The translations under genes and the position numbers were made by a program. Below the pieces are notes generated by a model. The model did no database searches, was not told where the DNA came from, and worked only from the letters and a program-made list of their open reading frames with translations. Of a stretch of DNA of 48,026 bases, positions 25,274 to 32,669 are shown piece after piece (position 1 is the stretch's first letter; every line of letters begins with the position of its first letter). The stretch lies in assembly GCA_903829325.1 (NCBI GenBank), contig CAIKPM010000039.1, positions 1 to 48,026 on the forward strand, given 5' to 3'. Origin of the DNA: an uncultured bacterium (GTDB lineage Bacteria > Vulcanimicrobiota > Vulcanimicrobiia > Vulcanimicrobiales > Vulcanimicrobiaceae).

Positions 25274-25586
25274 GCGCACCGTGCGAACCGTGGGGCACCA
25301 ATTCTCCGTGGAGTTCGATGGCGTCGCCAGGTTGGACCGGTACGTTCGGCGAGCAGTTCAGATTCTGCACCACTTCCAGGCGTTGGCCTTGGCAGACTAC
25401 ATGAAAATATTCGTGCTCGGCTTTGGTGCGATTCCCGAAATATTCGCGTGGTGAATCGCACACGGTTGCGTCGAGCGTGCATTCTAGGGGGCGACCAGCT
25501 TGGAGTGCATTGGCTAGATCAAACATGTTGCGCTGATCACGTCGACTGTGTGTGCTGACAAGGGTGCCGACGGTTGATTGAACCAT
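25194..25586 (-). CDS. DUF3465-family protein
   Basis: About 130 residues from ATG 25586, or 110 from ATG 25526, just before FDLANALQAGRPLE. The C-terminal half matches the DUF3465 pattern well: NCSPNVPVQPGDAIELHGEL, then ALMHWTHHDPSGRHEDGW, then a final GQRYG. These proteins resemble small OB-fold DNA/nuclease-associated proteins and have no assigned biochemical role. The conserved end lies within the 80-bp overlap with the deacetylase, so the overlap is genuine. The start overlaps the GNAT gene start on the other strand by 13 bp. Confidence 0.75.
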   Translation of the reverse strand: MVQSTVGTLVSTHSRRDQRNMFDLANALQAGRPLECTLDATVCDSPREYFGNRTKAEHEYFHVVCQGQRLEVVQNLNCSPNVPVQPGDAIELHGELVPHGSHGALMHWTHHDPSGRHEDGWVLDHGQRYG

Positions 25587-26113
25587 CGTTACGTTTAGCG
25601 TATGAGTTTGTGACGCTCGAGAACGCGCGCTTGATGTGGGAATTATTGCACGCTCCGCATTTACGAGCGTATCAAGATATTCCCCGGATTTCTTTCGATG
25701 CATATTGTGAGCGGGTGGCGACGCGGCCAGGGGCTTGCGTACGAGGTGCGGTGGGACGTTACGAATGGCTCTTGCGTAGCGCCGACTACCCTGATCCAAT
25801 TGGTTGGGTGTCGCTGCGGACCAATACGCAAAATCCGTATTGTGGCGAATTGGGGTATTCGATTTTGCGTGAGTACCGTAGTCAGGGCTATGCAACCGAA
25901 GCCGTCAGTGCGCTTATCGCCGCAGCGTTTTCTGCCGGTTTGATCGATAAAGTCGTCGGGTATTGTTTGCCGGAAAATCGTGCCTCGCGTAAGGTGTTGA
26001 CTCGCGCCGGATTATTAGAATTACGGCGTGTGCGTCGGGGGGCAATGGTACACGGACGTCCGGTTGACCTCGTGTTCTATGAGTTGGATCAAATTGCTTG
26101 GAGACGGCGCTAA
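25574..26113 (+). CDS. GNAT-family acetyltransferase (RimJ/RimL type)
   Basis: 179 residues. The only usable early start is TTG 25574. GNAT features are DPIGWVSLRTNTQNPYCGEL, the acetyl-CoA loop REYRSQGYATEAVSALIAAA, and the PENRASRKVLTRAG segment with its conserved Asn. This arrangement is typical of GNAT enzymes acting on ribosomal proteins, antibiotics or small amines. The acceptor is unknown. It is followed 12 bp later by the M16 pair and may be co-transcribed. Confidence 0.85.
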   Translation: MIEPSLRLAYEFVTLENARLMWELLHAPHLRAYQDIPRISFDAYCERVATRPGACVRGAVGRYEWLLRSADYPDPIGWVSLRTNTQNPYCGELGYSILREYRSQGYATEAVSALIAAAFSAGLIDKVVGYCLPENRASRKVLTRAGLLELRRVRRGAMVHGRPVDLVFYELDQIAWRRR

Positions 26114-26125
26114 ACGGCCCATGGC

Positions 26126-27448
26126 ATGCTCGATACTACAGGAGCGCCTCACTCGGTTTTGCAACTGAGCGGTATGCAATCGACTACTCCAGATACGACT
26201 TGGTCTGACCGCACACTAGAAAATGGTTTGCGTGTTGTGATTCAAGCCGATGCGACGTCGCCGACGGTTGCCGTTACCGTTGGTTATCACGTTGGTGGCA
26301 AAGATGATCCCCAGGGACGTTCAGGGTTTGCACATTTATTTGAGCACCTGATGTTTAAAGGCACAGAAAATACCCCTGCGGAGACGATCGATCGTCTGAC
26401 GGAAGATGTTGGCGGTTTTAATAACGCCTATACTACTGCTGACTTGACCATGTATTATGAAGTCGTCCCGGCAAATTATTTGGAAGTGATGCTTTGGGCC
26501 GAAGCCGATCGCTTAGCGTCTTTGCGGGTTGACGAACAAAATTTTGCGACCGAGCGTGAAGTTGTAATCGGTGAATACGATCAGCGCATTTTGGCTGAGC
26601 CGTATGGGCTACTCGACGAGCTGGTGGAACGCCAAGTGTTTTCTGATCATGCGTATGCGAATGGCGTGATTGGTGATCCAGACAGTTTGCGCGCGGCGAG
26701 TTTGGATGATGTCTTGGCATTTCACCGCACGTATTATCGCCCTGATAACGCGGTTTTGGTTGTTGTTGGCGACCTTGATGTCGCGCAAACCAATGCTTGG
26801 GTTGATCGCTATTTTCAACCTATTGCACGCCCGACGCACGTGCTGCCACGAATTGCGGTGCCTGAGTATCGCTTGCCCGATATGTTGCGCATGACCCACG
26901 TGGGGCAGAACGTGCCCTTACTCGCATTGAATTACGCATATCGTTTGCCAGTTTTCAGTGATGATGAAGCGGCTTTGGTCGACATCGTCGAGTGTGTTTT
27001 AGGTTTGGGCAAAAGCTCACGCATATTCAAAGCGCTCGTGCACGATGCGCAAGTTGCGGCTCAGGCGTTTACGGATGGCGATTTCCGCGAACACGCTGGT
27101 CTTTTTCAAATTCGTGCAGTATTGCACGATGCTGCTCAATTGCCCCAAGCTGAGGCTCTGGTACAAGGTGAAATCGAGCGCATTTGCAGCGAAAATATTA
27201 CCATGGCGGAATTGCGACGGGCGCAAAATCAATTAGCGAGTCTTTTGGTTCGCCGCAGCGAAGGCGCGAATGATCGTTCGTTGGCGTATGCACACGATGC
27301 GTTGCTGCGGAATGATCCTCGTGCGGCGCAGGCTGATGCGCGACGTTATCGCGAGGCGACGGTTGCCGATGTGCGGCGTATGGCGGAGCGCCTCTTCGCC
27401 GAACCACCTGCTATTTTGGAATATCGTCCGCAGAATGAGGAAGGCTAA
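26126..27448 (+). CDS. M16-family zinc peptidase, catalytic subunit
   Basis: 440 residues from ATG 26126; ATG 26174 (MQSTTPDTTW) in the same frame could be the true start. The inverted zinc motif is HLFEH in GFAHLFEHLMFKGT, and the downstream Glu lies in TEREVVIGEYDQRI, so it should be active. No signal peptide is visible, suggesting a cytoplasmic enzyme. It is a mitochondrial-processing-peptidase-beta-like subunit. The R/Y substrate motif is not obvious here and is instead in the next gene, 2 bp downstream. Together they form a two-gene M16B peptidase. Confidence 0.92.
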   Translation: MLDTTGAPHSVLQLSGMQSTTPDTTWSDRTLENGLRVVIQADATSPTVAVTVGYHVGGKDDPQGRSGFAHLFEHLMFKGTENTPAETIDRLTEDVGGFNNAYTTADLTMYYEVVPANYLEVMLWAEADRLASLRVDEQNFATEREVVIGEYDQRILAEPYGLLDELVERQVFSDHAYANGVIGDPDSLRAASLDDVLAFHRTYYRPDNAVLVVVGDLDVAQTNAWVDRYFQPIARPTHVLPRIAVPEYRLPDMLRMTHVGQNVPLLALNYAYRLPVFSDDEAALVDIVECVLGLGKSSRIFKALVHDAQVAAQAFTDGDFREHAGLFQIRAVLHDAAQLPQAEALVQGEIERICSENITMAELRRAQNQLASLLVRRSEGANDRSLAYAHDALLRNDPRAAQADARRYREATVADVRRMAERLFAEPPAILEYRPQNEEG

Positions 27449-27450
27449 AG

Positions 27451-28815
27451 ATGTTGGGACTAGTTGGGGCTCCTGAGCCGAGTGCGCCTCGCCCCTTCAC
27501 CCCACCACGCGCAACCGAACGACGCTTATCGAATGGATTGCGCGTCATTGTTGCTTCACGCCATGAGGTGCCGCTCGTCAATGCGCAACTCGTGTTCCCG
27601 CTAGGTGCAGCGCACGATCCGCTTGCATTACTTGGACAATCGTATTTGGCGATGGCGTTGTTGAATTATGGGCCGCTTGGGCGGAGCAGTGACCAGTTTG
27701 CCGCTGATTTAGACGATCTCGCTGGGCGTTTTAGTGGTGGCGCGACGTATGATGCTTTAAGTGCTGGGCTCTCATCCCTAAGCGAATTATTTCCTCAGGT
27801 GCTCGCGCTTTGTAATCAAGCGGTGCGCCAGCCCGGATTGGCTCAAGAAGATCTTGACCGCGTGCGTGCGCGCACGATCAGCGAGCTTCGGGTTGCGTAT
27901 GGTTCGGCAAATTCGCTCGCGCGTATCGTGATGGCAAGAGTGCTCTACGGTGCGCATCCGTATGGCCAACCGATTGCTGGAGTGCCCCGCACGCTCGAAA
28001 ACCTGACCCGGGCGGATGTGCAGCGTCTTGCCAGTATTCGTTTGCTGCCCGACGGCGCAACGATGGTCTTGACCGGCGATGTCAACGCTGAGGCGGGCTT
28101 TGCCTTAGCCGAATCTGCATACGGCGATTGGCGTGGATCAGGCTGTCGAGAAAAAAGCGCACTTGTGCCGGTTTCGCTGCCGTCGTCTCGAGTCGTTGTA
28201 GTCGATTTGCCCGATTCGGGGCGCAGTGCCGTGTGGCTCGGGCGCGTCACGATTGAGCGCCGGCATCCCCGCTACTTCGAGGGCTTGGTGGCGATGGCGT
28301 TGCTTTCGGGGTATTCGGGCCGTTTGAATGTGGCGGTTCGGGTCAAACGGGGATTGTCGTACGGTGCTTCTGCGCAGCTTCAAGCACGCCGAGAGCCGGG
28401 ACCGTTCTCTGCTACGACCCTAGTCGACCACCGCAAGGTCGGGGAAACCGTTGAGGTTATGCGCGAGGTCATTGCTTCGTTGGTTACACAACCCCCGACC
28501 GAGGCAGAGCTGGTGCCGCGCAAGGCGATGTTACGCGGTTCTTTTGGGCGCTCGCTTGATAGTGTTGCGGGCTTAGGCTCGTCGTTCGCTGAGCTTGCGC
28601 TCAACGATTTACCGCTTTCGGAATACGACGAATACCTTGCCCGCATTGACGCGGTGACCCCGCGCGCAGTTGCCGATTTTGCCCGCGATTTCTTGATCGA
28701 GGGCTTGAGTGTGGTGGTTGTGGGGGATGCACAAGCGATCGTGCCGAGTTTACGTGGTGCTTTTGCTGGAGTGGAAGAATATCGCGCTGCTGATATCGAT
28801 GTATTAACGATCTGA
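27451..28815 (+). CDS. M16-family peptidase, non-catalytic partner
   Basis: 454 residues starting at ATG 27451, with AGGAAGG upstream. The fold is M16 (RRLSNGLRVIVASRHEVPLV), but the HxxEH position reads GQSYLAMAL, so there is no zinc site. The C-terminal half has the R-x3-G-L-x-Y substrate-binding motif (VKRGLSYGAS). This is the pattern of the alpha partner of a heterodimeric M16B peptidase. It ends at 28815, and an antisense ORF with a real gene start at 29090 runs into its 3' part. Confidence 0.88.
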   Translation: MLGLVGAPEPSAPRPFTPPRATERRLSNGLRVIVASRHEVPLVNAQLVFPLGAAHDPLALLGQSYLAMALLNYGPLGRSSDQFAADLDDLAGRFSGGATYDALSAGLSSLSELFPQVLALCNQAVRQPGLAQEDLDRVRARTISELRVAYGSANSLARIVMARVLYGAHPYGQPIAGVPRTLENLTRADVQRLASIRLLPDGATMVLTGDVNAEAGFALAESAYGDWRGSGCREKSALVPVSLPSSRVVVVDLPDSGRSAVWLGRVTIERRHPRYFEGLVAMALLSGYSGRLNVAVRVKRGLSYGASAQLQARREPGPFSATTLVDHRKVGETVEVMREVIASLVTQPPTEAELVPRKAMLRGSFGRSLDSVAGLGSSFAELALNDLPLSEYDEYLARIDAVTPRAVADFARDFLIEGLSVVVVGDAQAIVPSLRGAFAGVEEYRAADIDVLTI

Positions 28816-29090
28816 AATTCAGCGATAGGCGGCAAGCTACACGATGGCTGTAAGTGAGCGCAATCGCTTTCTTGCAGCAACTGGAGCACGAGGGCTGTGT
28901 CTTGCTTCGCTTTGATATCGGCAATATATTGATTCCGGCTCTTTTCCGGGAGCGCCGGTGCTATGTCTTGTTCTGGTATATGCCAGTCGTGCTGCTCGAG
29001 GTGCCAAAACGAATCACAGATGAACCGATGCGTGGGAGTGTCGGGCGCAAGCGGTGGGAGCTTCGTATTGCAGAAACTAGCAAAGTCCAC
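28380..29090 (-). CDS. Small unknown protein B, paralogous N-terminus
   Basis: The ORF begins at GTG 29090. It reads DFASFCNTKLPPLAPDTP, followed by SFWHLEQHDWHIPEQ. This N-terminus matches that of the gene at 29547-29966 (NFDKFCSELPPLAPQTP then SFCDLEKQEWFQP). The next stretch (about 50 residues, to 28816) has no recognised family. From 28815 the frame runs antisense through the end of the M16 gene until 28380, so the true gene may be only 28816-29090, truncated by that neighbour. It starts 15 bp after the stop of the previous small ORF. Confidence 0.45.
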   Translation of the reverse strand: MDFASFCNTKLPPLAPDTPTHRFICDSFWHLEQHDWHIPEQDIAPALPEKSRNQYIADIKAKQDTALVLQLLQESDCAHLQPSCSLPPIAEFQIVNTSISAARYSSTPAKAPRKLGTIACASPTTTTLKPSIKKSRAKSATARGVTASMRARYSSYSESGKSLSASSANDEPKPATLSSERPKEPRNIALRGTSSASVGGCVTNEAMTSRITSTVSPTLRWSTRVVAENGPGSRRA

Positions 29091-29105
29091 GGAATGTCAT
29101 TCTCA

Positions 29106-29414
29106 TCAAGCCGAAATAGTCGCCCCTGCTTGTGCGAGTCCCTTTTGCTCTGCTGCTTTTAAGATACTCAACACCTTCATGTTAAGGATCTTCTTGCATG
29201 CTTCAGTGTCTTCGGTGTAGTGCGCAAATAAATACTCGTGGAGCTGTTTCACTTCGCTTGGGGTGAGGAGATGCGGTTTGAATTCACGCTTCTCGTGCGA
29301 CGCTTCCAGCGTTATACTGTCGCTCGATACGGGGGGTAGGGCTTGGTGTTCCTCATCAAAGGATGGGCGCTCGGGCTTGTGGCGCTTGAGGGGGGGGCAG
29401 TTTGTTGCAGGCAT
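29106..29414 (-). CDS. Small unknown protein C of the same cluster
   Basis: About 102 residues from ATG 29414 (TTG 29420 also in frame). The first half is Pro/charged and low in structure; the second half is helical and hydrophilic (KPHLLTPSEVKQLHEYLFAH and YTEDTEACKKILNMKVLSIL). No family is recognised. It is coupled to ORF B and follows a terminator-like hairpin that abuts its start, so expression or the start position is uncertain. Confidence 0.45.
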   Translation of the reverse strand: MPATNCPPLKRHKPERPSFDEEHQALPPVSSDSITLEASHEKREFKPHLLTPSEVKQLHEYLFAHYTEDTEACKKILNMKVLSILKAAEQKGLAQAGATISA

Positions 29415-29415
29415 C

Positions 29416-29440
29416 CGCAAAAGCCCTATCCGAAGGGCTT
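29416..29440 (-). terminator. Terminator-like hairpin at the start of ORF C
   Basis: On the minus strand AAGCCCT and AGGGCTT (29434-29440 and 29421-29427) form a 7-bp stem with a 6-base loop, followed by TTTTG. It sits immediately upstream of the ORF C start codons. Confidence 0.45.
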
Positions 29441-29467
29441 AGTTTGATCTTCAAAACAGCTCTTTCC

Positions 29468-29498
29468 GTATAAATAACAAGGGGAGATATGCTCCCTT
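29468..29498 (-). terminator. Terminator-like hairpin after ORF A
   Basis: Minus strand: AAGGGAG and CTCCCCTT pair with one bulge (29492-29498 with 29479-29486), followed by a T-rich tail (TTGTTATTTAT). It lies about 50 bp downstream of the ORF A stop. Confidence 0.4.
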
Positions 29499-29546
29499 AG
29501 CGTTGTCTAAATGTCTCAAGCCGCATATTTGGAAAGGGTGAAAATA

Positions 29547-29966
29547 CTACCGCAGGTGCTCTATCGCGCCAGATGCTGCATCGAGGTGGCGTGGAACTAG
29601 GAGTTCTTTGTGCATGGCAAGCGCGACATGGCGCAGAGCTATCTCGGCGCCATCAAATCTCCCTGTGGTCAGATAGATATGGGCGTGATATTTCATACGA
29701 GCGTTTGTGATTGCGGCTAAAAACGTTTCGGTATCTAACGCGATGACATCAGCGAACGACTCATGGCGTGGCTGGGGGGGATGCGCGACGTGGTTGTTGT
29801 GTGGGAGTGGATCGCCAAAATCGCGTGATTCTGTACTTAGCGTAGCCGAGTCGGGTTGAAACCATTCTTGCTTTTCAAGATCGCAAAACGAGTTGCTCGG
29901 TGTGATCTGTCTGGGCGTCTGAGGCGCTAGTGGCGGGAGCTCGCTGCAGAACTTATCAAAATTCAC
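29547..29966 (-). CDS. Small unknown protein A, paralogous N-terminus
   Basis: 139 residues from GTG 29966 with GGGAA about 11 bp upstream; TTG 29972 is also in frame. It opens with NFDKFCSELPPLAPQTP and continues SFCDLEKQEWFQP, aligned with ORF B over about 37 residues. The C-terminal part (FLAAITNARMKYHAHIYLTT, then GAEIALRHVALAMHKELLVP) is probably helical. No signal peptide, no metal site and no known family. Strong conservation of two N-termini with diverged bodies is what shared secretion or targeting signals look like, but this is only an inference. Confidence 0.6.
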   Translation of the reverse strand: MNFDKFCSELPPLAPQTPRQITPSNSFCDLEKQEWFQPDSATLSTESRDFGDPLPHNNHVAHPPQPRHESFADVIALDTETFLAAITNARMKYHAHIYLTTGRFDGAEIALRHVALAMHKELLVPRHLDAASGAIEHLR

Positions 29967-30215
29967 GACCAATCAATTCCCTATCAAAAATAGCGACTGA
30001 CGCTAACTGCGCAATCGTTATGACCCTAGCTGTTTCCAGCAGAAAAAACACCTGAGAGTTACGGCGCGTTTAGGACCTGCGTGCCGTGCGTCTGAGATGT
30101 GTGCGAAGTCTTGCTCTGGGTACGCTATTTTTACAACGAGGGCACGAGAGTCTTTGAGCAGATTGATCGAGTTATTGCTTTGCTTCTGGTCAAAATGCTA
30201 ATTTTGCTTCGTGGG

Positions 30216-30878
30216 CTAGGCGAGATGAGTTGCGCTGACTTGGGTGCCCAGGTGGCGTTTGGTGAGCAGCTCGACAATCATCGCGTGGGCGATCCGACCG
30301 TCGATGATCTGGGCGGCACCCGCGCCGCCTTTGACGCCTTGTACCGCCGCTCGAATCGTGGCCCGCAAGCCTGGTTCAAGGCGTTGGTCCTCCGCGAAAA
30401 GCAAGGCTTCCTCAATGCTGAGCTCACCGATTTTGGCCGAGGTGGTCGGGTCGGTGACGCCGCCGGTGTCGCTAAAAAAGAGCGCGCGATTGGCTTCGGT
30501 GGCGCCCGCGATAGCCGCGGTGAGAGTGTCAGCATCGAGTTCGATCTCATCGCCGAAAGGAGCGTAGCCGACCGGCTCGAGCACTGGCAAGAAACCCGAA
30601 CTTGCGAGAGCGTGCAAGAGGCCAATCTGCACATTGCCGATGCCGTCGGGGCGTGCGGGGATGGTCGCTGCATCAGCGCCGCTGACGCAGACGGCATCGT
30701 TGGAGGAGCGATTAATCACTCGCACTAAACGGCGCGCACTTTCTCGATCAGGCGCGACGAGAATTGGTGAGAGACCATTTTCGCGAATAAACGCGAGGTC
30801 ATCGATCAACGTGGCTAATTGGTCAATCGCAGAACGGTTGACCCGGACGACAAAAGCGCTGCCAATAATGTGTGCCAT
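30216..30878 (-). CDS. Amino-acid-kinase-family protein, acetylglutamate-kinase-like but lacking the Gly loop
   Basis: About 220 residues from ATG 30878, with GGGAA upstream. The C-terminal two-thirds follow N-acetylglutamate kinase: GADAATIPARPDGIGNVQIG, GFLPVLEPVGYAPFG then LDADTLTAAIAGA, LFFSDTGGVTDP, and the end VKGGAGAAQIIDGRIAHAMI with LGTQV. At the N-terminus the catalytic K-x-G-G loop reads FVVRVNRSAID, so the usual phosphate-binding glycines are missing. It is shorter than ArgB (about 290). It follows pth closely (35 bp) in the prs-pth run. It may be a regulatory or altered-substrate homologue. Confidence 0.75.
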   Translation of the reverse strand: MAHIIGSAFVVRVNRSAIDQLATLIDDLAFIRENGLSPILVAPDRESARRLVRVINRSSNDAVCVSGADAATIPARPDGIGNVQIGLLHALASSGFLPVLEPVGYAPFGDEIELDADTLTAAIAGATEANRALFFSDTGGVTDPTTSAKIGELSIEEALLFAEDQRLEPGLRATIRAAVQGVKGGAGAAQIIDGRIAHAMIVELLTKRHLGTQVSATHLA

Positions 30879-30913
30879 CCGCAATAATTCCCGACATATG
30901 TCGCTAGTTACTG

Positions 30914-31519
30914 CTAGTCTTTTGTCACGTTTGCGTCAAGGGTCCAGGTATTGAGAAACCGCATCGCTGGATCGATGCCTTCACGTTGCCAGAGCAGTGC
31001 GCCGGTTGCTGCTGCCTTGATAATGTGCTGCAGCAATGGTTGTTCGTTCGTATCAAAATTGCCAAGCACGCGCTTGATCACGGTCTGCTCGAGCGCATCA
31101 TTCGCGCGACCAATCCCGATTCGCAAACGTGGAAATTGCGTGCCGACATTCGCAATAATCGAGCGTAAGCCGTTGTGACCACCGTGTCCACCGTGGGGGC
31201 GCATCCGCAATTTACCGAGTGGAAGATCAAGATCATCGCTGATGACGAGCATGCGTTCCGGCGAGATGCGAAAAAAATGCGCGGTAGCTTGCAGCGGTGG
31301 GCCGCTATCGTTCATAAATTGCATCGGCTTGACGAGGACAAGTCCGTTACGTTGCTGGGCATAGTGCTCCGCGCCAAACTTGGCCCGCCACTGCCCTGTA
31401 GGCAGTTGGCGAGCGAGTTCGTCCAGGACCAAAAACCCGATATTATGACGGGTTTGTTCGTACTCACGCCCAGGATTCCCGAGGCCGGCAATCAGGGCAA
31501 GGTGGGAATCCGTCGCCAT
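30914..31519 (-). CDS. pth: Peptidyl-tRNA hydrolase
   Basis: 201 residues from ATG 31519, 13 bp after the prs stop; the longer open frame upstream lies inside prs. Motifs are AGLGNPGREYEQTRHNIGF (the Asn and catalytic His), VKPMQFMNDSG, SDDLDLPLGKLRMRPHGGHG and HNGLRSI. It releases peptidyl groups from prematurely dropped tRNA. The prs-pth order is common in bacteria. Confidence 0.96.
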   Translation of the reverse strand: MATDSHLALIAGLGNPGREYEQTRHNIGFLVLDELARQLPTGQWRAKFGAEHYAQQRNGLVLVKPMQFMNDSGPPLQATAHFFRISPERMLVISDDLDLPLGKLRMRPHGGHGGHNGLRSIIANVGTQFPRLRIGIGRANDALEQTVIKRVLGNFDTNEQPLLQHIIKAAATGALLWQREGIDPAMRFLNTWTLDANVTKD

Positions 31520-31532
31520 GCTTTTTCGCGAG

Positions 31533-32543
31533 TTAATGGATGGGTTCGGGAATGGCGATCGGCGGCACGAACGAGATGTCGTTGTCCGGGGTAAAGAGTT
31601 CGGAGACCGAGCGATTTGCCGTAATCCGCTTGATCGCGTCGGCGATGCTTTGACCGATCGAGAGCTCGACGAAGCGGTCGCTGAGCTTTTCCAAAACGGG
31701 GATCGTGTTCGTGGTAATGATGCGGGTAATCGGCGATGCTTCAAGCTGAGCAATGGCATTGCCGGCAAAAATACCGTGCGTAGCGCAAGCGAAGACCTTG
31801 GTCGCGCCACGAGCGATCAGTGCCTCTGCAGCTTTCGCTAGGGTGCCACCGGTCGAGATCATATCGTCGACGATAACCGCGATTTTGCCCGAGACATCGC
31901 CGACGATTTCGGTAACCTCGGCGACATCGGGCTCGGGGCGGCGCTTGAAGACGATCGCGAGCGAGCTATGCAAGCGTCGCGCGAGAAGCTCGGCGCGGCT
32001 GACTCCACCAGCGTCGGGGGAGACGATGACGATGCGGTCTTCTTTGAGGCCTTCTTGCTTGAGATAGTTACAGATGGTCGGCATCGCGACGAGATTATCG
32101 ACCGGAATATCGAAGAAGCCCTGAATCTGCGCGGCGTGTAGATCGACCGTGACTAAGCGCTTAGCGCCGGCGGTCTCGATCATATTTGCGACGAGCTTGG
32201 CTGAGATCGGTTCGCGCCCTTTGGTTTTTTTATCTTGCTTGGCATAGCCGAAGTAGGGCACCACCACCGTGATCCGATACGCCGAAGCGCGGCGCAGCGC
32301 ATCGATGATAAGCAAGAGCTCCATCAGCGAATCATTTACGCTGTTGCCGTTGGGGGCTTTGCAGAGCGATTGCACGATGAAGACTTCAGCGCCACGGACG
32401 TTCTCTTTGATTTCGATGCGGCATTCTTCGTTCTTGAACGTATCGACGAGGGCGTTGCCGACGCGGGTGTTCATGCGTTCGGCGATCTCTTCAGCCAGTT
32501 TGCGGTTGGCGTTGCCGCTGAAAATTAAGGGCAGGTGGACCAT
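31533..32543 (-). CDS. prs: Ribose-phosphate pyrophosphokinase
   Basis: 336 residues from ATG 32543, with AGGAG about 10 bp upstream. It makes PRPP from ribose-5-phosphate and ATP. The N-terminus is LIFSGNANRKLAEEIAERMN, then VVPYFGYAKQDKKTKGREPI, DLHAAQIQGFF, and the PRPP-binding loop IVDDMISTGGTL. A longer ORF to 32912 is open but is inside the divergent uvrB region. The end has a Pro-rich extension (PPIAIPEPIH) after the normal C-terminus. It diverges from uvrB with about 126 bp between. Confidence 0.97.
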   Translation of the reverse strand: MVHLPLIFSGNANRKLAEEIAERMNTRVGNALVDTFKNEECRIEIKENVRGAEVFIVQSLCKAPNGNSVNDSLMELLLIIDALRRASAYRITVVVPYFGYAKQDKKTKGREPISAKLVANMIETAGAKRLVTVDLHAAQIQGFFDIPVDNLVAMPTICNYLKQEGLKEDRIVIVSPDAGGVSRAELLARRLHSSLAIVFKRRPEPDVAEVTEIVGDVSGKIAVIVDDMISTGGTLAKAAEALIARGATKVFACATHGIFAGNAIAQLEASPITRIITTNTIPVLEKLSDRFVELSIGQSIADAIKRITANRSVSELFTPDNDISFVPPIAIPEPIH

Positions 32544-32669
32544 ACTAGACTCTCCTGGCGCGAAAAACCGGGGTCCTTCGCGGGGAATGCGAGGGAAATG
32601 CTCGCGCTGCCTTGGTTCTTGTCTTGCTGCTAGCAACCTCTGGCGGTCCGCCGTGTGTTGGGGAGCATG

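Noticed and set aside
30099-30728. 209-residue plus-strand open frame
   Set aside because: Antisense to the amino-acid-kinase-like gene, which has clear family motifs.
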